Shown piece after piece: positions 54,605 through 62,608 of a stretch of 64,000 bases of DNA. The notes beneath the pieces were generated by a model. That model was not told the DNA's origin, ran no database searches, and saw only the letters and a program-made list of their open reading frames with translations. Positions within the stretch are counted from its first letter, which is position 1. Each line of letters opens with the position of its first letter. The DNA comes from JAIQFL01 sp035295745 (GTDB lineage: Bacteria; Acidobacteriota; Terriglobia; Bryobacterales; Bryobacteraceae), in contig DATGIL010000078.1 in the NCBI GenBank assembly GCA_035295745.1, positions 13,794 through 77,793 of the forward strand. The letters run 5' to 3'. The position numbers and the translations under genes are program-made.

Positions 54605-56100
54605 TAACTCACCTCGGGAAGCGGAATCGCCAATGCGAATCCGGCGCGAAATACCGGGTGTGGAAAGCCGTCGGGAGCCACGTCCGCGGCGGCGCCGCTT
54701 GGTCCTGACGGCGCGAAAATCACGGACCCCTCGGCGATCATCTGCACATGCTTTTTCAGTTCGCCCGATCCGGCCGGGCTGTCCACGCGCCCGCCACGCG
54801 CGAGCACCGTGTAGTTGCCCTTCCGCCAATCCACCGAATCGGCTGCCGCCGGCGTGAACAGAGAAAGGAGCCAATGGGCAGACACAGGGGCCTGCGCCTC
54901 AACCTCAGAGGTAACGGGCTTGGGGCCAGGAGCCGGGGCTTCAACTACAGGGGTTGAGGCTTCAACTGCAGGGGTCGGGGGTTGGGGGTTAGGGATTGGG
55001 GGCTGAACTTCCTCGGCTTGCGCCGAGGGGGCTTCCGCCGCCGCCGACTCTGCCTCCGGTGCCGTTGGCTCCGCTGCTGTTGGCTCGGCCGCCGCTTCCT
55101 CTGTCCCCACCGCTGTTGCCTCTCGGTCCGCAGTCACGGTTGGTTCTTCGATATGGCGCGGGATCTCAGCCTGCGGAGTCGATACTCCTGTCGACGCTTC
55201 CTCTTCCACCCCAGGTGCCTCTACAATCAAGGCCTCCAAATTCGACGCTGCTTTCACAGATGCCTCAACAGGTGGCTCCTCTGCTGGAGGCTCCTCAATC
55301 GGCGGTTCCTCTATCGGGGGTTGCTCCTGTGGAGGCTCCGTCACCGGTACGGGCTCTGGCTCCTCGGTCGAGGGAGACACTGCCTGGATAGGTGGCAAAA
55401 TCATATCCGGCAGCATGCCGTCAATGAACTCCGGCGATTCCGCACGCCCCCATCCACGCGAGCGCTCGCCACCGAAGCCCGAATCGGCCAGCAGCCTAAA
55501 TGCCGCCTTTACGGGATCCGCCCAGCGTGTGTGTGCCGCCTGATCCAGGAACGACACGATCGTCCACATGCCCGCGCCCGCACGAAACTCGAGGCACGCC
55601 GTCGAGTGCCGCTCGGCAGCGCCGGTCAGCCTGTCCACGGCCGCGCTCCATCGCACTGCCGTACGAAATGGACCCGGCCTGCCCGCCGGCACCAGGCATT
55701 CGCTAGCACCGTCTACCATCCAGTGATTGTCGTCAAGCTGCTGCCCGCTCAGCACCGCTTGCACGACACCCAGCGGCACAAAGCGCGCACTCTTCCAACG
55801 AACTCTCGCCGAAACCAGTGCACGACCAACGGGCGGCCACACGGTGCGTGGCGGCACAACGAAGCCGATCTCGTCCAGGAACGGAAAGCAGGAGCTGAAG
55901 CACACCTCAGGCGCCTGTGCCCGGCGCGCCGTCGCATCCAGCCAGGCATCCAGCGATCCCATACGTCCCATCGCGGCAGTGACTGCCGAATAGAGCGAGT
56001 CGCTGTGATAGATGTAGTCCACGCGGTTGCGGGCGCCCGAATCCGGTCCGATACGCCACGGCCCCACGGGACGGAGTTTAATCACCAGTCCCGGATTCAT
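54604..56100 (-). CDS. csm4: Type III-A CRISPR RAMP protein Csm4 with long disordered insert
   Basis: 498 residues; Csm4 is normally about 300. Residues 1-230 and 409-498 form the two RAMP halves: LVIKLRPVGPWRIG, HSDSLYSAVTAAMGRM, the glycine loop DSGFGGERSRGWGRAESP, then WRKGNYTVLARGGRVDS and a C-terminal FRAGFALAIPLP. Between them, residues about 238-408 are almost only Pro, Glu, Ala, Thr and Val (IEEPPIEEPPAEEPPVEA and similar). The frame is intact through the insert, so it is translated. Csm4 binds the crRNA 5' tag and contacts Cas10. Junctions with csm3 and csm5 are TAATG. Confidence 0.85.
   Translation of the reverse strand: MNPGLVIKLRPVGPWRIGPDSGARNRVDYIYHSDSLYSAVTAAMGRMGSLDAWLDATARRAQAPEVCFSSCFPFLDEIGFVVPPRTVWPPVGRALVSARVRWKSARFVPLGVVQAVLSGQQLDDNHWMVDGASECLVPAGRPGPFRTAVRWSAAVDRLTGAAERHSTACLEFRAGAGMWTIVSFLDQAAHTRWADPVKAAFRLLADSGFGGERSRGWGRAESPEFIDGMLPDMILPPIQAVSPSTEEPEPVPVTEPPQEQPPIEEPPIEEPPAEEPPVEASVKAASNLEALIVEAPGVEEEASTGVSTPQAEIPRHIEEPTVTADREATAVGTEEAAAEPTAAEPTAPEAESAAAEAPSAQAEEVQPPIPNPQPPTPAVEASTPVVEAPAPGPKPVTSEVEAQAPVSAHWLLSLFTPAAADSVDWRKGNYTVLARGGRVDSPAGSGELKKHVQMIAEGSVIFAPSGPSGAAADVAPDGFPHPVFRAGFALAIPLPEVS
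54971..55002 (+). other. Potential G-quadruplex motif inside csm4 (template strand)
   Basis: Five G runs of 3-5 bases separated by 2-3 bases (GGGG, GGGGG, GGGGG, GGG, GGGGG) on the plus strand. csm4 is read from the minus strand, so the motif is in the template strand and the mRNA has C runs. It encodes part of the Pro-rich insert of Csm4. Confidence 0.6.
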
Positions 56101-56936
56101 TACTCGTCACGCATGAACGCAAAACCCGAATCGGTAACCGCACTCTGAATCGCGGAGAGTTGATTGCCGGCGCCGAGTTCTTTCTCGGGAGCGCCCGAGG
56201 CGTAATAGCTCTTGCCGCGCCACACCAGCCGCAACTTCGAGAAGCTCACTCGTCCGCTGCCGCGAGAACCGCCGCCGCCCAGAGAGTCGTCTTCCAGGAG
56301 GCGCAACCCTTCGAGCACTCGCTGAAACAGCGGCGCATCCTCTTCGCACAGGACGTCCATCACGAAACGTGTCCGGAAGCGGGCGCCCATGGGCACGCGC
56401 TCTAGAGTCCGCGGATTCGCCTGCGAGGTGATGCGGTCAATCGCGTTCTCGCTCTTGACCTCGGTCAGTTCGTCATCCAGGTTCTCGCGCATTTGTGCGG
56501 TGATGCTCTCGGGATCGAGAGGAGCATCGAAAACCGCGAGGCGCGCCGGAGTCGCCTGAGTCGTGTCGAGCGTCTCGCCTTGCACGCGTTCCATGCGCCC
56601 CGGATTACGGCCGAACAGCAGGCAAATCTCGTCGTCCGGACGGTCGCTCTGGTGAATACGCACTTCCTGCCCCTTGCGGCGCGACAGAAAGACGAGCTCG
56701 GAGGGAACGGCCATACCGGAAGACTGCTCGAGCAACGAGCGGATCTTGCCGCGCAGCGAACTGCCAGGCACATAAGGACGGCCGAACGCGTCCTTCACCA
56801 CAGGATTATCGGAACCGCCAATTTCGAGGGACCCCTTGCCTGCGCCGACGTGCAGTCCGGTCTCACAGGTCATTTCGCCTTCGAGGATCAGTTTACCGAT
56901 CAGTTTCAACTCGGTTTGGGAGGTATGTGCGCTCAT
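56100..56936 (-). CDS. csm3: Type III-A CRISPR backbone RNase Csm3 (Cas7)
   Basis: 278 residues. The start contains CETGLHVGAGKGSLEIGG and then GSDNPVVKDAFGRPYVPGSS. Asp43 in this segment corresponds to the Asp that cuts target RNA in Csm3. LRGKIRSLLEQ, DDEICLLFGRNPGR and the RNA-binding glycine loop DDSLGGGGSRGSGRVSF complete the family pattern. Csm3 polymerises along the crRNA, and several copies cut bound RNA at six-base steps. Starts three bases after csm2 and overlaps csm4 by one base. Confidence 0.92.
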   Translation of the reverse strand: MSAHTSQTELKLIGKLILEGEMTCETGLHVGAGKGSLEIGGSDNPVVKDAFGRPYVPGSSLRGKIRSLLEQSSGMAVPSELVFLSRRKGQEVRIHQSDRPDDEICLLFGRNPGRMERVQGETLDTTQATPARLAVFDAPLDPESITAQMRENLDDELTEVKSENAIDRITSQANPRTLERVPMGARFRTRFVMDVLCEEDAPLFQRVLEGLRLLEDDSLGGGGSRGSGRVSFSKLRLVWRGKSYYASGAPEKELGAGNQLSAIQSAVTDSGFAFMRDE

Positions 56937-56939
56937 GCT

Positions 56940-57455
56940 TTACTCGTTGTAGGCCACAATGGCCTCGAAAAGATCCTTGAACCGCTCGTATCCGCGGTTA
57001 TCGTTTTTGCGCGTCACCTGGAGGAGCAGCTTCTCAAGTTGATCGAGGCTGCGGAGCCCGTGGCGGGCAATGGTATAAGCCAAACGGGCGCGGAGCATGA
57101 CGAATTCGTGCTGGCGCTCGCTTTCCGGCGCGCGCACGGCGCGCCTGACGGCGCTATAGAGACGCCGCAACTGGGTCTTCGTGCCCGAATCCATGTCGCG
57201 AATACGGCTGACAATGGAATGGGCCTGGTTGTCTAAATAGAGGCTGTCGCCAATCAGTTTCTCGAGCTCAATCTCGGGAGGCCCTTCCGGGCGTCCACGA
57301 TCTCCACCCCGCCGGTCGCCGCGATCTCCACGATCGCCGCCCCTGTCGCCGCCGGGCCGGTCACCGCCGCCCGGACGGTCTCCCCGCGGCCCTCCCTGCG
57401 GCCGGCCCTCGCGTGGGGGACGGTTATCCTTGCGTTGCTCCTGCTCTTGTGCCAT
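56940..57455 (-). CDS. csm2: Type III-A CRISPR small subunit Csm2 with N-terminal RGD/RG-rich tail
   Basis: 171 residues; Csm2 is usually 110-150. The helical bundle occupies residues 60-171 and keeps recognisable family segments: TKTQLRRLYSAVRRAVRA, FVMLRARLAYTIARHG, and YERFKDLFEAIVAYNE. Residues 1-60 are an extension of Arg, Gly, Asp and Pro (repeats like GGDRGGDRGD). Csm2 lines the target RNA in the complex. It lies four bases after cas10. Confidence 0.88.
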   Translation of the reverse strand: MAQEQEQRKDNRPPREGRPQGGPRGDRPGGGDRPGGDRGGDRGDRGDRRGGDRGRPEGPPEIELEKLIGDSLYLDNQAHSIVSRIRDMDSGTKTQLRRLYSAVRRAVRAPESERQHEFVMLRARLAYTIARHGLRSLDQLEKLLLQVTRKNDNRGYERFKDLFEAIVAYNE

Positions 57456-57458
57456 GTC

Positions 57459-58913
57459 CTAAACCTCTGTCACCAATCTGGCCCATTCGAGAGCCACTAA
57501 ACCCGCGGGCCTCAGCTTCACTTCCGCGGACTTCCGCCCCACCAGTTCACTGATCAGGTGCGTGCGCAGCTTCTGAAACTCGCGGTCGCGCGTGCCGCTC
57601 AGGATGCGGTTGAACCGCCGCTGAAACCGCCACGTACGTTGCGTCTCTGTGATGCCGGCGTAGGCTTCGCGCCGGTAAAAGCTCCGCAACTGATAGAGAA
57701 ACTGCCGCGACATCCGGAAGTCGTGAATCAGGCGCGTCACCACATCTTTCAGTTCGGCCGCATCCGCCAGATGCCGCCATTCCAGAATGCGCCCCAGGAG
57801 GTAAATGCAATCCTTATCGGCGGCCTTTGCCAAATCGAGATTGCGCCCCGCTTCTTCGTAAATCGCCGATAGCGGATAGTACATCTCGGGCGCCAGCGCA
57901 ATCGCCATCGAAATCGTTTTGCCCTCTGCGCCGGGATAATCTTTCAGATTCTCTTCCGTGAAGCGATGGAACAGGCGCTGCACCTCGCGCGCCAGAGCGA
58001 TCAGCGCATCCCACGAACCGTAAACCGCAAAATCGTCGCCGCCCGCATAGATGATGCTGACCTTGCGCCAAAACTCCGGCAGTGAACACAGAACCTCTAG
58101 TTCGCCGGCGAAGAACTGCTTGTATAGCACAGACAACGGAACGTGCTCTTCGATGCTGTTCACGCGCCGCAGACGCAGGCCGAAATTGTCGACATCGCCA
58201 CGCAGCACTCCCCAAATCGAACGGCCCTGTGCGCGCCGCGCCAATGTCTGCACAGGCGCAGTCGACTTGCCGTCATCTGAGGGCGCCGCATGCCGGGCGA
58301 CCATGATGCCGTCCGGTGAGAGGTTGGACGTCACGCTCCACGAGTGTTTGCCGCCCCCGGGAACGACTTTCCCCGGATTGTCTGGCGACCACCCGATGCG
58401 CGACACCTCGCGTACCTTGGCGCCGAGTTCGCGAGAGAAATACTGATCGGAATCCACCCGATTCGAACGCGCGAAGGGCTCAAAGGCCGCGGCGGCGATA
58501 CCGGCAAGCGGAGCATTCCGGAACCCTTCGATCTGGTCGTTCAGGCGTTTGCGAATGATCGCCCAATCTCCCAGGTTGTCCGTGAGCGCCCAGACCAGTC
58601 TGACCACTCCACCGCTGAGTTCGGTAATCTGGCGGCCAGCCTCGGTGAGAAATGTCTCCGCCGCTCCCACCGCCTCGCCCGGCAGCACCAGCAAGAACTG
58701 GCCGCCGCCGCTCGAGCCCAGCAGAATGCGGGCCAGCCCCAACTCCGCGAGCAGGGCGCGCGGCAACACTTCACACAGGAGCGTAATCCACTGCGAGCGT
58801 CCCGCGATGAGATCTTCGCCTGCCGACCGCGCAGACCGTCCCTCCGCGGAACCCGCCAGGAGGAACTCTTCTGTCCCTAGGATTTTGCCTTGTAGCAGGA
58901 TCTGTTCAGGCAT
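57459..58913 (-). CDS. csm1: Cas10/Csm1 without HD domain (cyclic oligoadenylate synthase)
   Basis: 484 residues from ATG 58913 (a GTG at 58952 is possible); typical Csm1 is 750-850. The first palm domain shows LLGSSGGGQFLLVLPGEAVG (residues about 65-84). The second begins GVLRGDVDNFG (235-245) with metal-binding Asp240/Asp242 and has the intact GGDD at 291-294 (IIYAGGDDFAVYGS), followed by a helical C-terminal domain. The N-terminal HD nuclease is absent, and no cysteines occur between the palms where Csm1 usually has a zinc site. It should make cyclic oligoadenylate but not cut DNA through HD. First gene of the csm operon. Confidence 0.88.
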   Translation of the reverse strand: MPEQILLQGKILGTEEFLLAGSAEGRSARSAGEDLIAGRSQWITLLCEVLPRALLAELGLARILLGSSGGGQFLLVLPGEAVGAAETFLTEAGRQITELSGGVVRLVWALTDNLGDWAIIRKRLNDQIEGFRNAPLAGIAAAAFEPFARSNRVDSDQYFSRELGAKVREVSRIGWSPDNPGKVVPGGGKHSWSVTSNLSPDGIMVARHAAPSDDGKSTAPVQTLARRAQGRSIWGVLRGDVDNFGLRLRRVNSIEEHVPLSVLYKQFFAGELEVLCSLPEFWRKVSIIYAGGDDFAVYGSWDALIALAREVQRLFHRFTEENLKDYPGAEGKTISMAIALAPEMYYPLSAIYEEAGRNLDLAKAADKDCIYLLGRILEWRHLADAAELKDVVTRLIHDFRMSRQFLYQLRSFYRREAYAGITETQRTWRFQRRFNRILSGTRDREFQKLRTHLISELVGRKSAEVKLRPAGLVALEWARLVTEV

Positions 58914-58993
58914 CGAATGCAGAAAAGCTTTTGGAACCCCTAACTTTAGCACAGATTCCTGAGAACAAAAGGGACTCTGGCGAACTGTATTCC

Positions 58994-59470
58994 ATGCGGA
59001 CCATTCGAACCTTAGCCATTGCCTTTTGGATCGGAGGCGTACTTTGCGGCGCTGATACCCGCCCGGTAACCAGCCAACCGCCTGCGATTCCCCGCAAGAC
59101 GACTCCTGCCAAAGCTGCGCCTCTTCGGCCAAAGTTGTCGGATGCGCAGTTGGAGGCCGCCATTCGCGCCAAATTTGCCAACTCGAAGGCTGGCGCTGAC
59201 AAGTTCCAGGTACACGTGCAGGGCGGAGTAGCGACCATCGAGGGCCGTACTGATGTGATTCAACACAAGGGCTCGGCCACGCGGATGGCCAAGACTGCAG
59301 GCGCGGTAGCGGTGAACAACCACATTCAGGTGAGCGATGCCGCCAAACAGAAATCGGCGGCGAATCTGGCGCAAGGGCGGCGTAGGGTGCAAGTGAAGCG
59401 CGGCGATGCGCGTTCCGATCCGCGGTCTGACCCGCGCTCCGCGCCGCCGTCACCGAAGTCTTCCCACTGA
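58994..59470 (+). CDS. Exported BON-domain protein
   Basis: 158 residues from ATG 58994. The N-terminus is a short signal peptide (MRTIRTLAIAFWIGGVLCGA). The BON domain follows (LSDAQLEAAIRAKFANSKAG, VHVQGGVATIEGRTDV, GAVAVNNHIQVS), then a basic and Ser/Pro-rich tail (RSDPRSDPRSAPPSPKSS). BON domains bind phospholipid or other periplasmic partners. It is divergent from the csm operon with 80 bases between starts; a functional link is not implied. Confidence 0.82.
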   Translation: MRTIRTLAIAFWIGGVLCGADTRPVTSQPPAIPRKTTPAKAAPLRPKLSDAQLEAAIRAKFANSKAGADKFQVHVQGGVATIEGRTDVIQHKGSATRMAKTAGAVAVNNHIQVSDAAKQKSAANLAQGRRRVQVKRGDARSDPRSDPRSAPPSPKSSH

Positions 59471-59557
59471 CGTTAGTACCGTAGGTTCCGCGGGTTCGGG
59501 GCGGGTCTCCGGACACGGAATGCCGCGTGATAAACTGAGGGAAACCTAAAGCCTGAC

Positions 59558-60481
59558 ATGAAAGTCCCGAGTATCCTTCTATTCGCCTGCCTGACCGTCT
59601 TACAGGCGCAGACTACACCAGCTCCGCCGCCGGTTGCCGCGCCCGCTTTTCCCAGTGTCCCGGACGAAACACTGGTCGCCGTCTTTGAAGACGGTACCAA
59701 GCTGACAATGGGCGATTTCAAGAAAATCTACGCGGCGCTACCCCCGGAAAACCAGCAACTGGCATTGCGCCAGCGGCAGGAGTTCGTGAAGCAATGGGGC
59801 CTCATGCGCAAGCTCGCGCAGATGGCGGAGAAGGATAAGCTGGACCAGCAGAGCCCGGTGAAGGAGACGCTCGACTATTACCGCATGATGATCCTCAGCC
59901 AGGCGAAGCTCGGCGATCAGTTGAATGCCCAGATGGTAGAGCCAACCGAAATCGTGCAGTATTACGAGGTGAACAAGGATAAGTTCAAACTCGTAAAAGT
60001 TAAGGCGATCTACATCTCGTACAGCGACGATCCGCCGGGCACCGAAGTCAACGGCAAGAAGCTGCTGACCGAAGCCCAGGCAAAGGCGAAGGCGTCCGCA
60101 CTGCTGGCGAAGATCCGCGGAGGCGCCGATTTCGTGGCCTTGGTGAAAGAGAATTCCGACGACGAGACATCCCGCAACAAGGACGGCGACTTCATCACAC
60201 TGCGTCCGAACGACAACGTCCCCGAAGCGGTAAGGACGGCGGTTTTTGCCCTGCAAAAGGGCGGGGTGAGTGAGCCCATCCGGCAGCAGAACGGCTTTTA
60301 CCTATTGCGTGCGGACGACGTCAGTTATCAGCCGCTGTCCCAGGTCCGCGACGAGATCTTCGCCAGCCTCAAGCAGCAGCATTATGCACAGTGGATGGAG
60401 AAGACCAACAGGGACAACAAGGTAACCTTCACCAGCCCAGAGTTTCTGGGTCTGTCCCCAATGCCCACGCTCGGCAAATAG
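59558..60481 (+). CDS. Periplasmic peptidyl-prolyl isomerase, SurA/PpiC-like
   Basis: 307 residues with a signal peptide (MKVPSILLFACLTVLQAQ). The N-terminal helical chaperone part has FEDGTKLTMGDFKKIYAALP. A parvulin domain follows: VKVKAIYISYSDDP, GADFVALVKENSDDETSRNK, GDFITLRPNDNVPEAVRTAV and EPIRQQNGFYLLRADDV. Probably assists folding of outer-membrane or secreted proteins. Confidence 0.88.
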   Translation: MKVPSILLFACLTVLQAQTTPAPPPVAAPAFPSVPDETLVAVFEDGTKLTMGDFKKIYAALPPENQQLALRQRQEFVKQWGLMRKLAQMAEKDKLDQQSPVKETLDYYRMMILSQAKLGDQLNAQMVEPTEIVQYYEVNKDKFKLVKVKAIYISYSDDPPGTEVNGKKLLTEAQAKAKASALLAKIRGGADFVALVKENSDDETSRNKDGDFITLRPNDNVPEAVRTAVFALQKGGVSEPIRQQNGFYLLRADDVSYQPLSQVRDEIFASLKQQHYAQWMEKTNRDNKVTFTSPEFLGLSPMPTLGK

Positions 60482-60493
60482 CGCACTGCGGGA

Positions 60494-61507
60494 TTACTTC
60501 TCGGGGAAGAGCTGTCTCAGAAATTCTTTATCATCGAGAATCTGCCGCAGGCCCTGACCGCCGCGACCGCCTCCGCCTCCTCCACCCGCAGGTGCTTGTG
60601 CCTGCGTCGTGGAAGGCTGAAACCGATCCTTCAGCGAGGGATCGAGTTCGAATGCCCTACGGAGATCGGTAACCGCTGCCGGCTTATCTCCCAGGTTATA
60701 GTCGAGCAGCCCCAGCGTCATGAAGTTCGAGGCATCCGGCTTGTAGTGTGCGGCCTTTGCCGCGGCCTCGCGCGCCTCCCGAGTCTTGCCCGCGCTGCGT
60801 AGCGCGCCGACCTTGCCGCGATACAGCTCGTTCAGGTTGAGATCCAGCAGGCGCCGGAGTTCGGGAATCGGTTCGGGACTGTCGTCGACGTTGAGGTAGA
60901 GATACCGATCGTTGTTGATGTTGCGGCCGCCTCCTTTCCGCACGATCAGCATCGAGGCCGACTGCTTCCCGCGCGAATCGCCGCCGGCGGCGTCACCAGC
61001 CTTCAGCGCGGCATAGAGCTTTTCGGCGAGTTCGCCTTCGGTGGACTCAAATGCCTTCCCCATCGCTTCCACCACCTGCGGACCCGCGAGGATGTTGCCC
61101 TGTGCCGACCACGTCTTCCCTTGCTTGTCGCCGGCCCACTTCTGCGCCGCCGGTCCGGTGTATGCTGCGATGCCGCCGTTGCGATCGACGATCGCTACCT
61201 GCCGGCCATCGGTAGGCGGAAATTGATCCTCGGCCAGCAGCTTATCGAGCACTTGCTTCGCAGTCAGGCCCTGGCGCAGAAGCTCGAGCCCGCGCGGTCC
61301 GTAACCCACGTTCACGTTCGCTTGTGTGGCGACTGCGCCGACTCCCGCCTCGGCCCAGGGCACCACAGCGCCAACCGAGAAGTATCGCGATGCCACCGTG
61401 ACGCCCCAGTCTCCGTTGACGGGATCGTAGGCCACGATGGAAAAGGTGTTCACGTCGGCCGCGAACAAGGGAAGCGCCGCCAACAGCAGCCACAGCATTC
61501 TCTTCAT
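60494..61507 (-). CDS. Secreted DUF1028 (Ntn-hydrolase-like) protein with TPR tail
   Basis: 337 residues with a signal peptide (MKRMLWLLLAALPLFAA). The DUF1028 domain follows (NTFSIVAYDPVNGDWGVTVA, VGAVATQANVNVGYGPRGLE, WSAQGNILAGPQVVEAMGKA). The C-terminal part has helices like a single TPR pair (YKPDASNFMTLGLLDYNLGD) and ends Gly-rich (GGGGGGRGGQG). The family is predicted to be an Ntn-type hydrolase; no substrate has been established. Confidence 0.88.
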   Translation of the reverse strand: MKRMLWLLLAALPLFAADVNTFSIVAYDPVNGDWGVTVASRYFSVGAVVPWAEAGVGAVATQANVNVGYGPRGLELLRQGLTAKQVLDKLLAEDQFPPTDGRQVAIVDRNGGIAAYTGPAAQKWAGDKQGKTWSAQGNILAGPQVVEAMGKAFESTEGELAEKLYAALKAGDAAGGDSRGKQSASMLIVRKGGGRNINNDRYLYLNVDDSPEPIPELRRLLDLNLNELYRGKVGALRSAGKTREAREAAAKAAHYKPDASNFMTLGLLDYNLGDKPAAVTDLRRAFELDPSLKDRFQPSTTQAQAPAGGGGGGGRGGQGLRQILDDKEFLRQLFPEK

Positions 61508-61593
61508 AGAGTTGTTATACCCCAGAAGTGGCGCGGAGACTCTGTGCTGCGGCGTCCCGACTCCTCGGTACGCTGTTTCGGGTGACTACTGGT

Positions 61594-62607
61594 TCAGGCG
61601 CGAAGCTCCATCAGCTCATTCACCCGGCGCATCACGGCGAAGGCGTCGGCCACATACAGCACATCCGCCTTTCCTCGCGCCCAGCCGCAGTTCGCGTCGA
61701 GATTAATCGCGCGGCGTTGCGTGATGAAGCGCCATCCGACCACGTGCGGCTCCTCGCCATGGCAGCACGTGGAGAGTCCCTTGTCATGCCGTGGCGTCGA
61801 GCCGGTTTGCCCGATCTGATTCAGATGCGTCATGCATCGCAAAACCGCCTCGCCTTCGCCGCCCATGTCGACCAGCGACTTGCTTCCCCCCAAAGACGCT
61901 TTCGACGCTCGCAGAAATCCCAGGATCAGAGACTCCGCATCGGCTCCATGGACTGCACCGTCTGCCTGTTTCTTGGTCCAGCCAGCGCCGGCCACGAAGA
62001 GGAGCTTGGCGTCAGGACGAATGGTCTGCTCGCCGGCCTTGGGTTCCCGCGTACCGGTGACGGTAGTCCTTGTGGGAGCTTCTACGGCGACGGCCTCCGC
62101 CTGCGCGGCACCGGCGGGCCCGGTCCATGTGGGGACGCAACCGGAATCCAGCAAGACTATCCACGGCCGTTGCGAGCGCGTGAGTACCGCCTCCATCCGT
62201 TGCCGATAGAACCAGCGCGTGACGGCGGGCACACCGTTTGTGATCGCGAGGCTCGTGGCGTGTGTGTCGACTCGTCCGCCCAAGCGCAGGGCGACTCCTG
62301 GCAATGCGCGCGACCAGCGACTCGTGGCGGGCGCCAGCACAATCGCGGCGCCGCTCGTCTTGGCGAGCGCTTCCGCCGCTGCGGCATCCGTGGCATAGCG
62401 GGCTTGCGCAAATGCTTCACCAGTGACCGCCAGGAAGCGGACCGCACCCGATCCCGCAATCTGATTGGCCGCAGCCGCTGTTTCCCCGCCTACGAGTCCG
62501 ACCGTTACTTTGCCGCCCAATGCCAGTGCGGCGGCCAAAGATTCCAGGGCAGGCTTCGCGAGTGTACCGTCGGCTTCGGTATGCGCCAGTAGCAGTATGT
62601 TTTCCAC
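61594..62607 (-). CDS. etfA: Electron transfer flavoprotein alpha subunit (EtfA-like)
   Basis: 337 residues, one base downstream of etfB on the same strand. The N-terminal domain is degenerate Rossmann-like (LALGGKVTVGLVGGETAAAA). The C-terminal FAD domain is recognisable by FVAGAGWTKKQADG, LNQIGQTGSTPRHDKGLSTC, and RAINLDANCGWARGKADVLY. Compared with typical EtfA the pattern is diverged (for instance CCHGEEPHVVGWRF in place of the usual SGAIQH stretch), so it may be a specialised paralogue. Confidence 0.75.
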   Translation of the reverse strand: MENILLLAHTEADGTLAKPALESLAAALALGGKVTVGLVGGETAAAANQIAGSGAVRFLAVTGEAFAQARYATDAAAAEALAKTSGAAIVLAPATSRWSRALPGVALRLGGRVDTHATSLAITNGVPAVTRWFYRQRMEAVLTRSQRPWIVLLDSGCVPTWTGPAGAAQAEAVAVEAPTRTTVTGTREPKAGEQTIRPDAKLLFVAGAGWTKKQADGAVHGADAESLILGFLRASKASLGGSKSLVDMGGEGEAVLRCMTHLNQIGQTGSTPRHDKGLSTCCHGEEPHVVGWRFITQRRAINLDANCGWARGKADVLYVADAFAVMRRVNELMELRA

Positions 62608-62608
62608 G

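Noticed and set aside
58914..59516. 201-residue N-terminal extension of Cas10 that might hold an HD domain
   Set aside because: It is antisense to the BON gene, is Arg/Ser/Pro rich, and contains no HD motif or helical pattern.
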